Source: Diphasiastrum complanatum (taxonomy: Eukaryota; Streptophyta; Lycopodiopsida; Lycopodiales; Lycopodiaceae). From it: a stretch of 64,000 nt of DNA. Below, one piece after another: positions 53,343 through 63,869 of this stretch. The notes under the pieces are model-generated. The model was given only the letters and a program-made list of their open reading frames with translations. It ran no database searches and was not told where the DNA came from. A program made the translations under genes and the position numbers. The number at the start of each line of letters is the position of its first letter. Position 1 is the first letter of the stretch. The stretch is taken from positions 40,581,797 to 40,645,796 of the forward strand of contig CM055109.1 in the NCBI GenBank assembly GCA_029204225.1, given 5' to 3'.

Positions 53343-54160
53343 TGTGAAAAATACAAAAATAAGCTTGGTAGAGGCCAAAAATCTTGTATATAGATAAACA
53401 CACATGTGTGGAGCCTGTTCCCACATGTGAAACTAGTGTACTTGTCATGTACCATAATCATATAGGATGTACATATGATTTAATTCAAGTTCTAGTGGCT
53501 AAAAAGGCCAAAAACTAGTTTTCTAGACATATGACACATGGCATCAATCTATTGATTGCATGAGCCACATCCTTTGGTTAGGTGTGGAGGACAGCTCACA
53601 CATGTGGAATAAGCTAAAGTAGGCAAATTTTGAGTTCTAGAATATTTCCAAGTAGATCTCCATATAGAAGAAAAATAGACCAAAAGTGCCCAAAATAGAA
53701 GGTTTTGTCCAAGTGTCAGTTTTGCATGATGAATCATCATATGACAAAGCACCTTCACACATGTGGGATCAGAGGGATGATCAATACCACGAGCTCCCAC
53801 TTATTGTATATATAGAGCCACATTTGGCCATAATCATTGTGAGACACCAATCTTGGTTTTGGAAGCAATTTTGAGTGATTCTCTCCATTTGTCTATATTT
53901 GTTTTGATTGTTTTGAGGTTCTATCAATCTGTACTTGATTTTCAGGTTGAAGTCCATACTCAGACAGTGTTTCACACGTGTGAAACCAGAAAGTACACTT
54001 ACCTTCAATTAATGATTGTTCTTGTTAGGATTTTGTGTCTAGAATTGATCTAGATCGATCTTAATCTGAAGTAGATTGATAGATCAAGTAATCTGACAAC
54101 CAATCCCTCTTGAGGTTCAGATTAGGATCCACTCTTGGTCCTTTTTGTACTTTCTACACA
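53343..54160 (+). repeat. R13 5' LTR (818 bp)
   Basis: TGTGAAAAATAC to TTTCTACACA. TATATATA at 53807-53814; the perfect 16-bp palindrome TTTCACACGTGTGAAA at 53970-53985, 163 bp downstream. Confidence 0.95.
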
Positions 54161-55833
54161 TGGTATTAGAGCCTAGTACAAGAGGTTTTGTTGAAATTGA
54201 TAGGATTAATCCAAATCAAAGCCAAAATTAGCAGTTTTTTGGAAACTAGTCAAATTTTGTGTAGCGAGTTGGATTTGATAGCTATCTTCAAAATTTTTGG
54301 TCCAGATCTTGTTGTGGGATGTAGGAACTCTTTTCACACGTGTGAGACCATACATTTCCGGTTTTGACTTAGAAATTTTAAAAATTTGTAGAATTTGACT
54401 CACATACCCAATTTGAGTGATTTTTGGTGCAAAATCAAGCATTTTCTATACAAAATCTAATCCCTCGATTAGTTCTTGGATTAGATCAGCCAAGAAATTA
54501 AATTTGAAGCTTGAATTAGGTGCATTAATTGATTATCTCTGATTTTTTGAGTGCGTGTTGAAGTTGAGAGAGATTTTGCTAAAAATCATAGATTAAGGAG
54601 TGATATGCAAGGTGAGAGGTTGAAATCCATTGTACCATCACTCTATATTTGTTCAAGATGATAGGGTCAAGTTTAGAAGCATCAATCTGCTAGAAAACAT
54701 CCTTGGATCTGTCCTCCAAGTGAAACCTTTGAGAGTTTCTAGTGCATATAGAGCATCTATGCAAATCTTTTGTAGAATTTGACATAGATTGGCTTCAATT
54801 GAAAGTTCTAGAAAAGAGATTGAGATCCAAGTCACATTATTCAATCCTACTCAATTTGTTTGAGTGTTTGTGAGGTTTGAAAAGAGTCATTAAGGTGTCT
54901 ATGGCAAATGTGTAGAGAGAGATCCAATTTTCTAAGAGTTCCTTCCTTTGTAGAAGGCAAGATCTAGAAGCTCATTTTGTGTTGTTATTGGTGGAGAATT
55001 TGTATTCTTCTAGGTGATCAAATCTTTCTAAGTGGCATTAGCTCTTTGAAGCACAATATCTTAGTGAGAAAAATCACAACTTTTGATTTTGAATTTCATT
55101 CCAAGTCTTAAAAAGTAGAGTAATTGGTGGAATCCAATAGGAGTGATTGAAATTGACATAGTATGTATGAAACTCAATTTAGCAAAAATTGAGATAGTAT
55201 GTATGAAACTCAAATTAGCTCTATTCAACTTTCTTTATGAGAGTGTGATGGTCAATTTGTGATCCCATTGGATGTCTAGAATGAGGAGTCCATATTTGAG
55301 TATTCATGCATGGTTGAGATCTTTGTGAATCTCTAGTTGTCTAAATTTTTTAAGCTTTGTGAAAAATTGATGGTATAGTTTGTTGTCAAATCAAATCAAA
55401 TTCATTCTAAATCTCAAGAGTGAGATTATTTGGGTCAAGAGTGAGTCCAAAAGAAGTGATTAAGTTTGATTTTCATGTGTTTGAAACAAACCCCCATCTT
55501 TTGTTCAAGAATCTCAAGTGTTGAGAGAACTAGTCAAGTGTCAAATCTTTTCATATCCATTTCAATTTTCAAAAGAAAGAGTCATTGGTATTTGATGAGT
55601 CCAATAGGAGATTGGATCTTATTTCTTTTGTGATTTGATTCAAAGATTGTGTGCTTTTGTCTTAGTGATCAAAGCAAAGTTTCCAAGTGACTAGTCATTA
55701 GTGTGAAGATTGATTCTTAGGTTTGTGAGCTAGATCTTTTGTAGATCATTCTAGATTATTGAAGATGTTCAAATCTAGTCTCTTGAAAGTCAGAAATTAC
55801 ATTTGTAGAATCATATCACAGGTTTTTATTCAC
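54161..55833 (+). other. R13 primer-binding site and leader
   Basis: Primer site 54161-54173, then about 1.65 kb of leader without ORFs, similar to R7 (37724-39730). It contains another palindrome (TTTTCACACGTGTGAGA near 54332) and three copies of the ~170-bp repeat (near 55090, 55395, 55555). Confidence 0.85.
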
Positions 55834-56366
55834 ATGGCATCAATAGGTGGCATCCTATTGAAGTAAAGAAAGGATGTGGCAAGGGAGGATATATTTTCTC
55901 AAGATGCTACAAAAAGAAGACCAATCCATCCAAGGAGAATCAAAGCAAGGGGGCCGAGGTGAAGGATGGAGCTTCAAGTTCAAAACGCAAATACAAGAAG
56001 GACAAGTCCAAGGAAAGGTGTTTCCTTTGTGGAAAGGTGAATGAGGCTTGGAGTCTCACAAGGACTTGCAAGATTTGTCTTCAAGAGTCCATCACAACAC
56101 ATGTCAAATCTTTTGAAATTTTTCATTTGGAGGTGCATTGTTTGGTTCAAGATGCAAAGATAGACGTCACTTTCATGAAAGTAACTTGGATTTATTTTAT
56201 GTTCTTGGAAAGTATTTTGCTTGGAACTTTGGACAAGTTCAAACTTATTGTTATTATCCAAGAGAAATCAATCAAGAATAAGGAGCAATCACAAAATGAA
56301 AATAGTTTCATTTATGCTCTCATGTCAACTTATGAAGAACCATGTAGGATCTTTTGGTTTCAATAA
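55834..56366 (+). pseudogene. R13 reduced gag, knuckles and start of anonymous region
   Basis: ATG 55834 reads MASIGGILLK then TAA. The frame 55959-56366 carries KDGASSSKRKYKKDKSKERC, a half knuckle CFLCGKVNE, then anonymous sequence (HLEVHCLVQDAKIDVTFMKV) ending near a protease-like phrase SFIYALMSTYEEPCRIFWF. No DSGAS is seen. The capsid core is absent as in R7. Confidence 0.75.
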
Positions 56367-57000
56367 GATCATGAATGATGTGTTCATTCATAAAGATGAA
56401 AAGTGTAAGTTTTCAATCTTAAAGGCAAGTTGTAAACTTCTTATGAGAATAAGTGAAGCATCCAAAGTGGACACTTATATCCATAAGCAAGTAGTTAGTC
56501 TTATTGAGATGGAAATGCCTTTTGATTTCAATATTAGAAAAATCATGCCAAGTTGTGGTGATTTTTGGACTTATGTTTCTAGCACAAGTAATTTTAATAA
56601 TCATAGGAAGTGCATATTGTGTGGTCATAATTGTTGTGATCATTATGAGACATGGAGGTCTTGGATTTCCATCAAGAAGGAGCACCATGAAGAGGATCTT
56701 AAATAATCATCTCAAGGTTCAAGTGTGCCAGAGACCTTCTCAAGTTGTGATTCCAAAAAGAAACTCAAGAAATATGGTTGATTCCATGTGGCTCACATTT
56801 CAAGGGAAAGAAGAGCATATCTCATGTGGTATACATCTCATACTTAATTCTCTTATGTCATTTGATAAATCAATTTGCTTTAGTGAGATCATTGCATCTC
56901 AAAATTGGAGTAAAGCCATACTAGTTGAGTATGAAGTCTCTCTTGAGAACATAGATGATGTTCTTAAAAGTTTGAAATTGATTTTAAATCAATTAGAAAG
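56367..57000 (+). pseudogene. R13 anonymous sequence in the integrase position, then linker
   Basis: Reads KLLMRISEASKVDTYIHKQV and VSLIEMEMPFDFNIRK, then CILCGHNCCDHYETWRSWIS. The SEAS-VDT block resembles the SEASNLDTILY (R5) and SEASQVDIILY (R6) blocks. After stops, 56720-56990 carries a copia integrase/RT linker: RNSRNMVDSMWLTFQGKEEH and IASQNWSKAILVEYEVSLEN, where RT should begin. Confidence 0.65.
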
Positions 57001-57536
57001 AAAGTGGTTATTTCAACAAATGTATTTATGAGAGTAAGTGAATCATCTTCTAAAGACACTTATCTCTATAATGAAGTATTTAGCCTCATTGGATCTGAGA
57101 TTAGCATGGTAAACAAGCATGAAGATATGATGCAAACACTTTGTTATTATAGCATGCATAGTCTTGCCAATTTGGATAAGTCTAATTCTCTAGATCATGG
57201 TAACATGATGTTAAATCTTTGTAGAAGAAATCTTTATTTTCTCATGGAGGAGCATGCACATGAAGAAGGGGCAAGCCTCAAAGTCAAGCATCTACATGAA
57301 ATTTGGAAGGAATCAATTTTGAAGATGCTAGGATGGTGCAAAGCTCTCAAGTTCATCAAAGATGTCAACATCAAAGAAGCACTATCATGGATATGGTGAT
57401 TTCAGATCAACATCAAGCTCATTGGCTGATCTTCACACCTTTTGAACCAACAAAGACCAATTCAGCCGATGGAGTCAAGTTCAAGATCATCATGTTTTCC
57501 ATCAAGCTAAATTTACCAGGCTAGATTTTTTAGGAG
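57001..57536 (+). pseudogene. R13 anonymous sequence in the RT/RNase H position
   Basis: A 131-codon frame (57004-57399) reads FMRVSESSSKDTYLYNEVFS, LIGSEISMVNKHEDMMQTLC, then an acidic helical-looking part (NLCRRNLYFLMEEHAHEEGA, EIWKESILKMLGWCKALKFI). The first block is a second version of the SEAS-DT module in the same element. No YVDD or RNase H motif. The last bases before the LTR (TTTTTTAGGAG) form a poor polypurine tract. Confidence 0.6.
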
Positions 57537-58357
57537 TGTGAAAAATGCAAAAATAAGCTTGGTAGAGGCCAAAAATCTTGTATATAGATAAACACACATG
57601 TGTGCAGCCTGTTCTCACATGTGAAACTAGTGTACTTGTCATGTACCATAATCATAGAGGATGTACATATGATTTAATTCAAGTTCTAGTGGCTAAAAAG
57701 GCCAAAAACTAGTTTTCTAGACATATGACACATGGCATCAATCTATTGATTGCATGAGCCACATCCTTTGGTTAGGTGTGGAGGACAGCTCACACATGTG
57801 GAATAAGCTGAAGTAGGCAAATTTTTAGTTCTAGAAGATTTCCAAGTAGATCTCCATATAGAAGGAAAATAGACCAAAAGTGCTCAAAATAGAAGGTTTT
57901 TTGTCCAAGTGTCAATTTTGCATGATGAATCATCATATGACAAAGCACCTTCACACATGTGGGATCAGAGGGGATGATCAGTACCACGAGCTCCCACTTA
58001 TTGTTTATATAGAGCCACGTTTGGCCATAATCATTGTGAGACACCAATCTTGGTTTTGGAAGCAATTTTGAGTGATTCTCTCCATTTGTCTACATTTGTT
58101 TAATTGTTTTGAGGTTCTATCAGTGTGTACTTGATTTTCAGGTTTGGAGTCCATACTCAGATAGTGTTTCACACGTGTGAAACCAGAAAGTACACTTACC
58201 TTCAATTAATGATTGTTCTTGTTAGGATTTTGTGTCTAGAATTGACCTAGATCGATCTTAATCTGAAGTAGATTGATAGATCAAGTAATCTGACAACCAA
58301 TCCCTCTTGAGGATCAGATTAGGATCCACTCTTGGTCCTTTTTGTACTTTTTGCCCA
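57537..58357 (+). repeat. R13 3' LTR (821 bp)
   Basis: TGTGAAAAATGC to TTTTGCCCA. Palindrome TTTCACACGTGTGAAA at 58167-58182. Confidence 0.93.
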
Positions 58358-58865
58358 TCAGGTAAGCCATTATATTGAGGACTGTAAGGAGTGATGAATT
58401 GCTGCTCAATGTCTTGGCTTTGGCAGTAACTCCTCGAACTTGACAGAGATCATCCTTCTTGATAGAGATCGTACTCCTTGACCTTGACAAAGAACTCGTT
58501 ATCTGACCTTAGGACCTTGATCGTCCTTACAGTCTCCTTTTCTGCACGCTCATTGAAGATTCTGAAGTAGTTGAAGGCTTTTGATTTCTTCTTTATGAAG
58601 TACACTATCGTTCTTCTCGAGAATTCGTCAATAAAGGTTATAAAATACTTGGATTTCTTCAGCGAAGGATTTTTCGTCGGGCACAAATATCTGAATGTAC
58701 AACATCTAGCAATCCTCTAGCAACATGCTGATGGCTTGTCTTAAATGGCTTCCTAGTCTGTTTTCCAACTAGACAGTCTTGACAGAGAGGTAGCTCGACT
58801 GTTTCGTGAGGATAGTCGAGATCAAGAACAATAGATTGTCCTAGACATTCATTGTACATCAGCAT
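58358..58865 (-). pseudogene. R10 integrase N-terminal part and core
   Basis: Read 3' to 5': 58659-58865 has ELPLCQDCLVGKQTRKPFKT (zinc-binding Cys) and LLDVVHSDICA (first Asp). 58450-58686 has FITFIDEFSRRTIVYFIKKK and IKVLRSDNEFF (second Asp), with the GGEY of the family damaged. Near 58370 QQFITPYSPQYNGLPD leads to the R13 insertion. Confidence 0.92.
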
Positions 58866-59330
58866 AATTTAAATGACCAAGTCTATAATGCCAAAGTAAA
58901 CCTTTATTTGATTGAATTGAAGTACTGAGAGCCCGACTAGAGGCAAAAAAGCAATGACTTAATTTATACAAGTATCCATGTCTCTTTCCGAGTGCTAGGA
59001 TCTTGTCTGTCCTATCAACTACTTTACATTGATCACATTCAAATTCTACTCTGTGTCCTAGATCTGTGATTATGCTTACAGAGAGCAGATTTGTGGATAA
59101 CTTAGGTACATACAGAACTTTGGAGAGTAGCTTAGATTGATCATTTGCAAAGCATAATCTTATAGTTCCTTCACCTTTAATAGCTTGTGTGTTATTGTCG
59201 CCAAGGTGAACAAATTTTTGGGTACTATAAGGTGTATAGGACTCGAAACAGCCAATCAGGCTAGTCATGTGTTGAGTGGCTCCGGAATTCAGGAACCAAG
59301 AAACTGCCGCCAGGATGCTCCTTGATGGTT
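58849..59330 (-). pseudogene. R10 protease and pre-integrase
   Basis: 139 codons (58849-59268): VHLGDNNTQAIKGEGTIRLC, LYVPKLSTNLLSVSIITDLG, HGYLYKLSHCF and LLWHYRLGHLNYADVQ, the GAG-pre-integrase motif. The active-site part (about 59270-59310) is present only in damaged form (FLNSGATQHMTS-like). Confidence 0.9.
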
Positions 59331-60030
59331 GGTCATGAAGGCATCATGATCCGCTTCTTGAATGAGTTGTGGAACTTCTGTAGCTGCATTTGCCACTTGA
59401 TTCAACTGCCCTTTGCTGTTGTTCTTCGCTTGAAGTATTCGACAGTCTTGTATTTCGTGGTTGTTTCGTTTGTAGTATCCAGAACAGATTCTTCTTTGTC
59501 TGCGGATTCGACTGTTCCTTGTGCTGAGCTGGTTTCTGGTCTAGCTTGATAGCTTCGGGCCTTTCTCCTTCTTCTTCTTCTACTTTGTCGTGCCCTTGTT
59601 GGTGTACAAGGTGTGAGAATCAGCTGAGGAACTTGAGGCTTCGTTCCTTTGCATGTCTTCCTGCAACAACGTAATGATGACTCTCGAAAGAGTCAACTCT
59701 GGATGATCGTGATGATCATTACCCAGCTATCGTAAGAACTTGGCAAGCTTGTAAACAGTTGCATCACTGCGTCTTGATCGTCTATGATAGATCCGACAAC
59801 GGCCATTTGCCTTAGCAGGTTCTTGAATTGATTAATGTGATTTTGCAAAGAATCACCATTTGTCATCTTGAGGGAGTAGAATTTCTTCCTGAGATGTAGC
59901 TTAGAAGCTACATCTCACACTTCGACAGTCTTCATCTTAAATTTCCACAGATGGTAATTGGCTCCATCAAGCTTGTCCATGAGGGGATTGGCTTTCCCTT
60001 GGAAATCTATGTGGAAGAATTAGTCTAAGT
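59331..60030 (-). pseudogene. gag: R10 gag, decayed
   Basis: Minus strand near 59985-59700 reads NPLMDKLDGANYHLWKFKMK, SKLHLRKKFYSLKMTNGDSL, HINQFKNLLRQMAVVGSIID and VMQLFTSLPSSYDSWVMI. A central capsid part between FKMK and SKLHL is missing, and the nucleocapsid is in broken frames. Same gag type as R2. Confidence 0.88.
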
Positions 60031-60156
60031 GATAGGAGAAAATTATCAGTGACTTAAAAATGAAAATCTGATACTGAAAAATATAGAACAAAAAAACAAT
60101 TACTCTATCAGCTAGTAGAGTCTTGTATTGTGGGAGCTAATCAAGCTATAAAGATT

Positions 60157-60168
60157 GTTCTGATACCA
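60157..60168 (-). other. R10 primer-binding site
   Basis: Minus strand TGGTATCAGAAC directly after the 5' LTR. Confidence 0.93.
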
Positions 60169-61226
60169 TGTTGGGAGAGAGGGATAAATGACAAACACGA
60201 ATGAGAAACGAACTCAAACTAAAAATGTTTGTGCATAGCGGAATGAGTTAAATGACTCTCTCCCTAAGCATGACTACGCCTATCAAAATGAACAGAACTC
60301 TAGGGGATAGAAATCACAGTCATTCTAGATTATGTAGCCAAACAATTTATATGGATTGAAGCGCTAGATGAATAATTTGTCGCAAATTGCAAGACAAATT
60401 ATCTGTCGTGAATGATTTGCCAAGAGCTAGACTATGCTCGACTGATAATTAGTCGCGAAATTATTCGCCAAAGACAAGACTAAAAGCTAATCATCTATTA
60501 CCAGAAAGAGCAACAAGAAAAATCAGACAGAATGAAGAATAAGCATAGCAACATTGATAGATCTAAAAACGCAGAACAAATGAACTGTGTCAGATTAAAT
60601 AATTTCAAGTATACAAGTCAATAATGCGGTAGAGCACAAGACATGTAACGGACAAAACCGCGTGCCCTACACAGCTTATTTCTGTCTATAATGAGTAATG
60701 AAACCTCCTTCACTTGTTCATAGACTTATCTTACATCATCAGAATTCATCACCATAGAATACGCAGATGGTATCCAATATATATACAAAATATTACAGGT
60801 GTGCAGATTCGAAAGTACAGAGTGGATGTGATGTCTGTAGGAGATTGTGGGTGGCTGCAATCGATGTCCAATTTGTTAGCGCAACTGCATGGGGTGAGCG
60901 TAAAAAGAGTGCGATGTCAGCCAGTACAAAAGTGAATGTTGTGATGACGCAAAAGTGCGTCACTCTTACGAATGGCCTTAGGATAAGATTTACATGGTGC
61001 CTTATCTGTTAGGACACCTTTGGCATTCAGTAAGGTAGTGTCCCCCTTTTCGCCTGTCACCATGACCTATGTAAGAAAACAGTGTCGCGATTCATTCGCC
61101 TTTTCTTTGTCTGTGTAATTTGCATGTAGAAAATGCAGACTGCGTGACAACGTAGAAAAAATATGCAGCATGAATGGAGGCAGATTAAAATTGGGATCTA
61201 GGAGAGTAGGTGGAGTAAATCCAACA
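60169..61226 (-). repeat. R10 5' LTR (1058 bp)
   Basis: TGTTGGGAGA to AATCCAACA, matching the 3' LTR with scattered substitutions and small indels, clearly older than the R11 pair. Contains TCGCGAAATTATTCGCC near 60452. Confidence 0.94.
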
Positions 61227-62230
61227 TGTTTTTGCCAGTTTCTCACATTCCCCTTTGTGGAAAAATAGCTTGGAAAGGTACTAGATCACTTGAGAAGTTT
61301 GTAAATATTGTTGAGTGGATCCTTTGGTATGATAACCAAGTGAAGATTAGCCAAGGGATCCATCATAGCAGCACCCTCATATATCCATGATAAGAATCTC
61401 TTTGGTAGAGATCTCTTGCCAATATCTTTGAAAAGTAATCCACCAATATGCCACTATGATCATGTGCTTCCTCCATGCTCGATGATGGGCGTTTGATTTG
61501 AAAGGTCCACATCCATTGATGGCTGCACCATAAATAGAGAAATCCGAGGCTTCCAAGCCTCATAAAGATCATAGAGATGAAGATAATAAGATGTGAAAAA
61601 ATGATTATCATCAAGATCATGCTTTCTAGCTTGACTACTCACATATAATGAACTACATCCATGATGGATCTAATCTTGATATCAAATACTATCTTGATCT
61701 TTTTTTTAGGCTAATTACTCTCTTAAGGATGTAAGTGTCCACTTTGGATGCTTCACATAATCTCAAGAGGAGGTACACATTTCTCTCATAACATGTGGAA
61801 AACATGATTTTCCAAAACATGAGTAACAGGCCTCAATCTTGTTCTTACTAGAACCAAGAGCATACTTTTGATAATAAATAATATCTTGCTTTCAAAATGT
61901 ACTGGAAACATATCTAAGTCAATAATGACAAGAAACATGTCCATACCATAAGCATCATACAAAACTAGTATAGCCTTTCTTGAACTTTGAGATCAAAAAT
62001 TCAATGAAGCCAAATTGCATATCAAGTAAAGGAGAGAGCATATATGAATGTGTTGTAGTAGATACTACATGAAAGATGCCTCTCTTTTCCATCAAGGTTG
62101 ATCCATAAAGACTTGCCCCTGGATGACCTTGAAAATATCTGAGAAGTACACCTCTAGTTGTATCCAATAAAGTTTTCAAATGGTCTAGCCATACATGAAA
62201 CACATTCTTATCTCTTGACATCATACCAGC
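61227..62230 (-). mobile_element. R9, non-autonomous copia remnant hosting R10
   Basis: Minus strand: LTR start TGTGAGAAACTGGC (edge at 61247) preceded by the polypurine tract AAAGGGGAA (61248-61256). Upstream are coding-like fragments with no copia enzyme motif: SSQARKHDLDDNHFF (about 61640), YEAWKPRISLFMVQPSMDVD, CEASKVDTYILKRVISL near 61716-61765, and a frame at 61955-62224 with VFHVWLDHLKTLLDTTRGVL. The CEASKVDT block matches R13, R5 and R6, so R9 belongs to the same enzyme-less group. Its 5' end was not found. Confidence 0.65.
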
Positions 62231-63570
62231 ATTTCATGCGTGCTCTGACGGATTGATCATGATTTTCACTATATTTGCCTTCATAGCAGCATATAAAACC
62301 TACACTCCAATATTAAAGGTAATGTTAAAAATAATAATACGTTCTATCAGTTTTATTGACATCAATCAGTTTTGTAGCACTTGACCTTGAAAATGACGTT
62401 CGGTTTCCTTCATGGCAATGTTGTCGTACTTCTTCTCCTGATGTGGATGACTCAGCTTGATACTCTTTTGTTCTCTCCTCGAACTAATCCTGCATTTGAA
62501 TTCACATTGATCCTTTAAATTTATGCCTTTGGAACTACAAACATAATATTCTTTGAAAAGCGGAGAGAGTTGGAGGTGAGATGTGCTATGCACAGCCAGC
62601 CTAACAATTTATCAAGAGGCCTTGGAAAGCTCTCTGGTTTAAAGTGTGATTAAAATAATAGCTAGAATAGAACCATTGGCATGCATTTGAGAAATGATTC
62701 ATATAAACCATATTAGGAGGGCTATGAGGTAAGAGATTAGAAGTAAGTAAAAACACAATGAAGGAAATAAATGATTTGCAAGAAACTGTTAGAAAATCAA
62801 GTTGCATATTGCAAATTTGTGTAATATATCAAATGTATAAATTTTCACTGTTTTCTTTACTTGTAGAGTGTTGTATACTGCATCACATCATTGGTCACAC
62901 AACATTGGTCGATGTTGCTTCGTTTGTGTTTTCAACTTGAATAAACTTTATGACTTTCTTGTGGGTCAATTTTTCAGTCTATTCTTTTAGTGGGTCAATT
63001 TACTAACCATCTACACAATCGGCTATTGGCCTTAACTATTGTAGTAAGTTAGACACTTCCATCTACCACCAGAGTTTAAGGAGGGACTCTAAACATATAT
63101 TCTTTGAAAACTTTCAAGTGTTGGTCTCCTTTTCTAGCTCTTTCCCCATCCATATTAAATATTCGCGAGGAACATATTTCAACAGGGCTTCTTTGTCGAT
63201 TATACCAAATTTGTCTAATCTAGAATATTACGTCAAATAGATTGGGCTTAACATAAGCCTCCTTTAGCCTGCAATAAAGAATGAGATGCTATACGATGAG
63301 GGTAACTAAATCAATATGTAACAAAACTATGATATATTCATTAATTCTACAGTGCACACTAATAAGTTCATTGAGTACTCCATAAACTAGTACTAGTTGT
63401 CTCAATAAATCCACACTTGCATTTTAGATGTAAACTATGAACTACTAAATCACATTTCCATATTTGAAGGAAATTTTAAAGACAACTGAAATAGCAGTAG
63501 GTCAATGGAAGTTCTCCAGCATGGAGTTGTAGTTCAAGCTATATATGTGCATATGTTTGATAAAGATCTA
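62231..63570. other. Intergenic, no supported feature
   Basis: AT-rich, with only short overlapping ORFs (62366-62593, 62601-62807, 62758-62940) and no motif. The R9 5' end may lie in its first part. Confidence 0.4.
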
Positions 63571-63706
63571 TTAGATTTTGCATCTCATTCATAGTGTAGA
63601 TGCTGATTTTTCTACATTAGCAAGATTGGTGATTTGTTGTTTCTAAACCCAAGATCATTTTATGGATTTGGATCATAATTGATCTGAAATTCTTCAAAGG
63701 AAGTGT
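63571..63706 (+). repeat. LTR fragment of the R5/R6 type, opposite orientation
   Basis: GCATCTCATT..GTAGATGCTGATTTTTCTACAT and the end GATCTGAAATTCTTCA correspond to the last ~135 bp of the R5/R6 LTRs, here on the plus strand. No primer site follows, so only a fragment is present. Confidence 0.7.
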
Positions 63707-63869
63707 CATAAGTTTACTGCAGGACAGATTATATGGCAGCAGATTACTTCACCAAGGCCTAAGGATCTGATATGAAATCTGCTTCAGAAAAAGAAAATTC
63801 CAGCCAAAATTTTGGTGACAAACTTTTCACAAAACTCGAATTATTTCTATTCGAGAATAATTCGTGTTG

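Larger units (their letters stand above)
53343..58357 (+). mobile_element. R13, non-autonomous copia without capsid, integrase core or RT
   Basis: Plus-strand element with LTRs 53343-54160 (818 bp) and 57537-58357 (821 bp), primer site TGGTATTAGAGCC (54161-54173) and a long leader with repeats. It has a gag reduced to its start and knuckles, then about 1.5 kb of coding-like anonymous sequence. A linker motif of the integrase/RT boundary survives near 56760-56920, but neither D,D-35-E nor YVDD is found. Flanks TCAAC and TCAGG are a decayed duplication in the R10 integrase. The LTRs are nearly identical by eye, so the element moved recently despite lacking enzymes. Confidence 0.9.
40812..61226 (-). 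mobile_element. R10, copia retrotransposon hosting R11, R12 and R13
   Basis: Minus-strand element with LTRs 40812-41822 (3', 1011 bp) and 60169-61226 (5', 1058 bp) and primer site 60157-60168. Its own coding parts, from 5' to 3' on the minus strand, are gag, protease, integrase (split by R13 at 53343-58357 and by R11 at 43981-53301), reverse transcriptase and RNase H. Flanks GATTT and TGTTT are at best a decayed duplication inside the R9 LTR. Without the guests it is about 6 kb. Many stops and frameshifts make it inactive. Its gag and protease resemble R2. Confidence 0.93.

Noticed and set aside
37000-58357. Whole 37-58 kb as a single giant element
   Set aside because: LTR edges, primer sites, target duplications and resumed reading frames show separate nested insertions.
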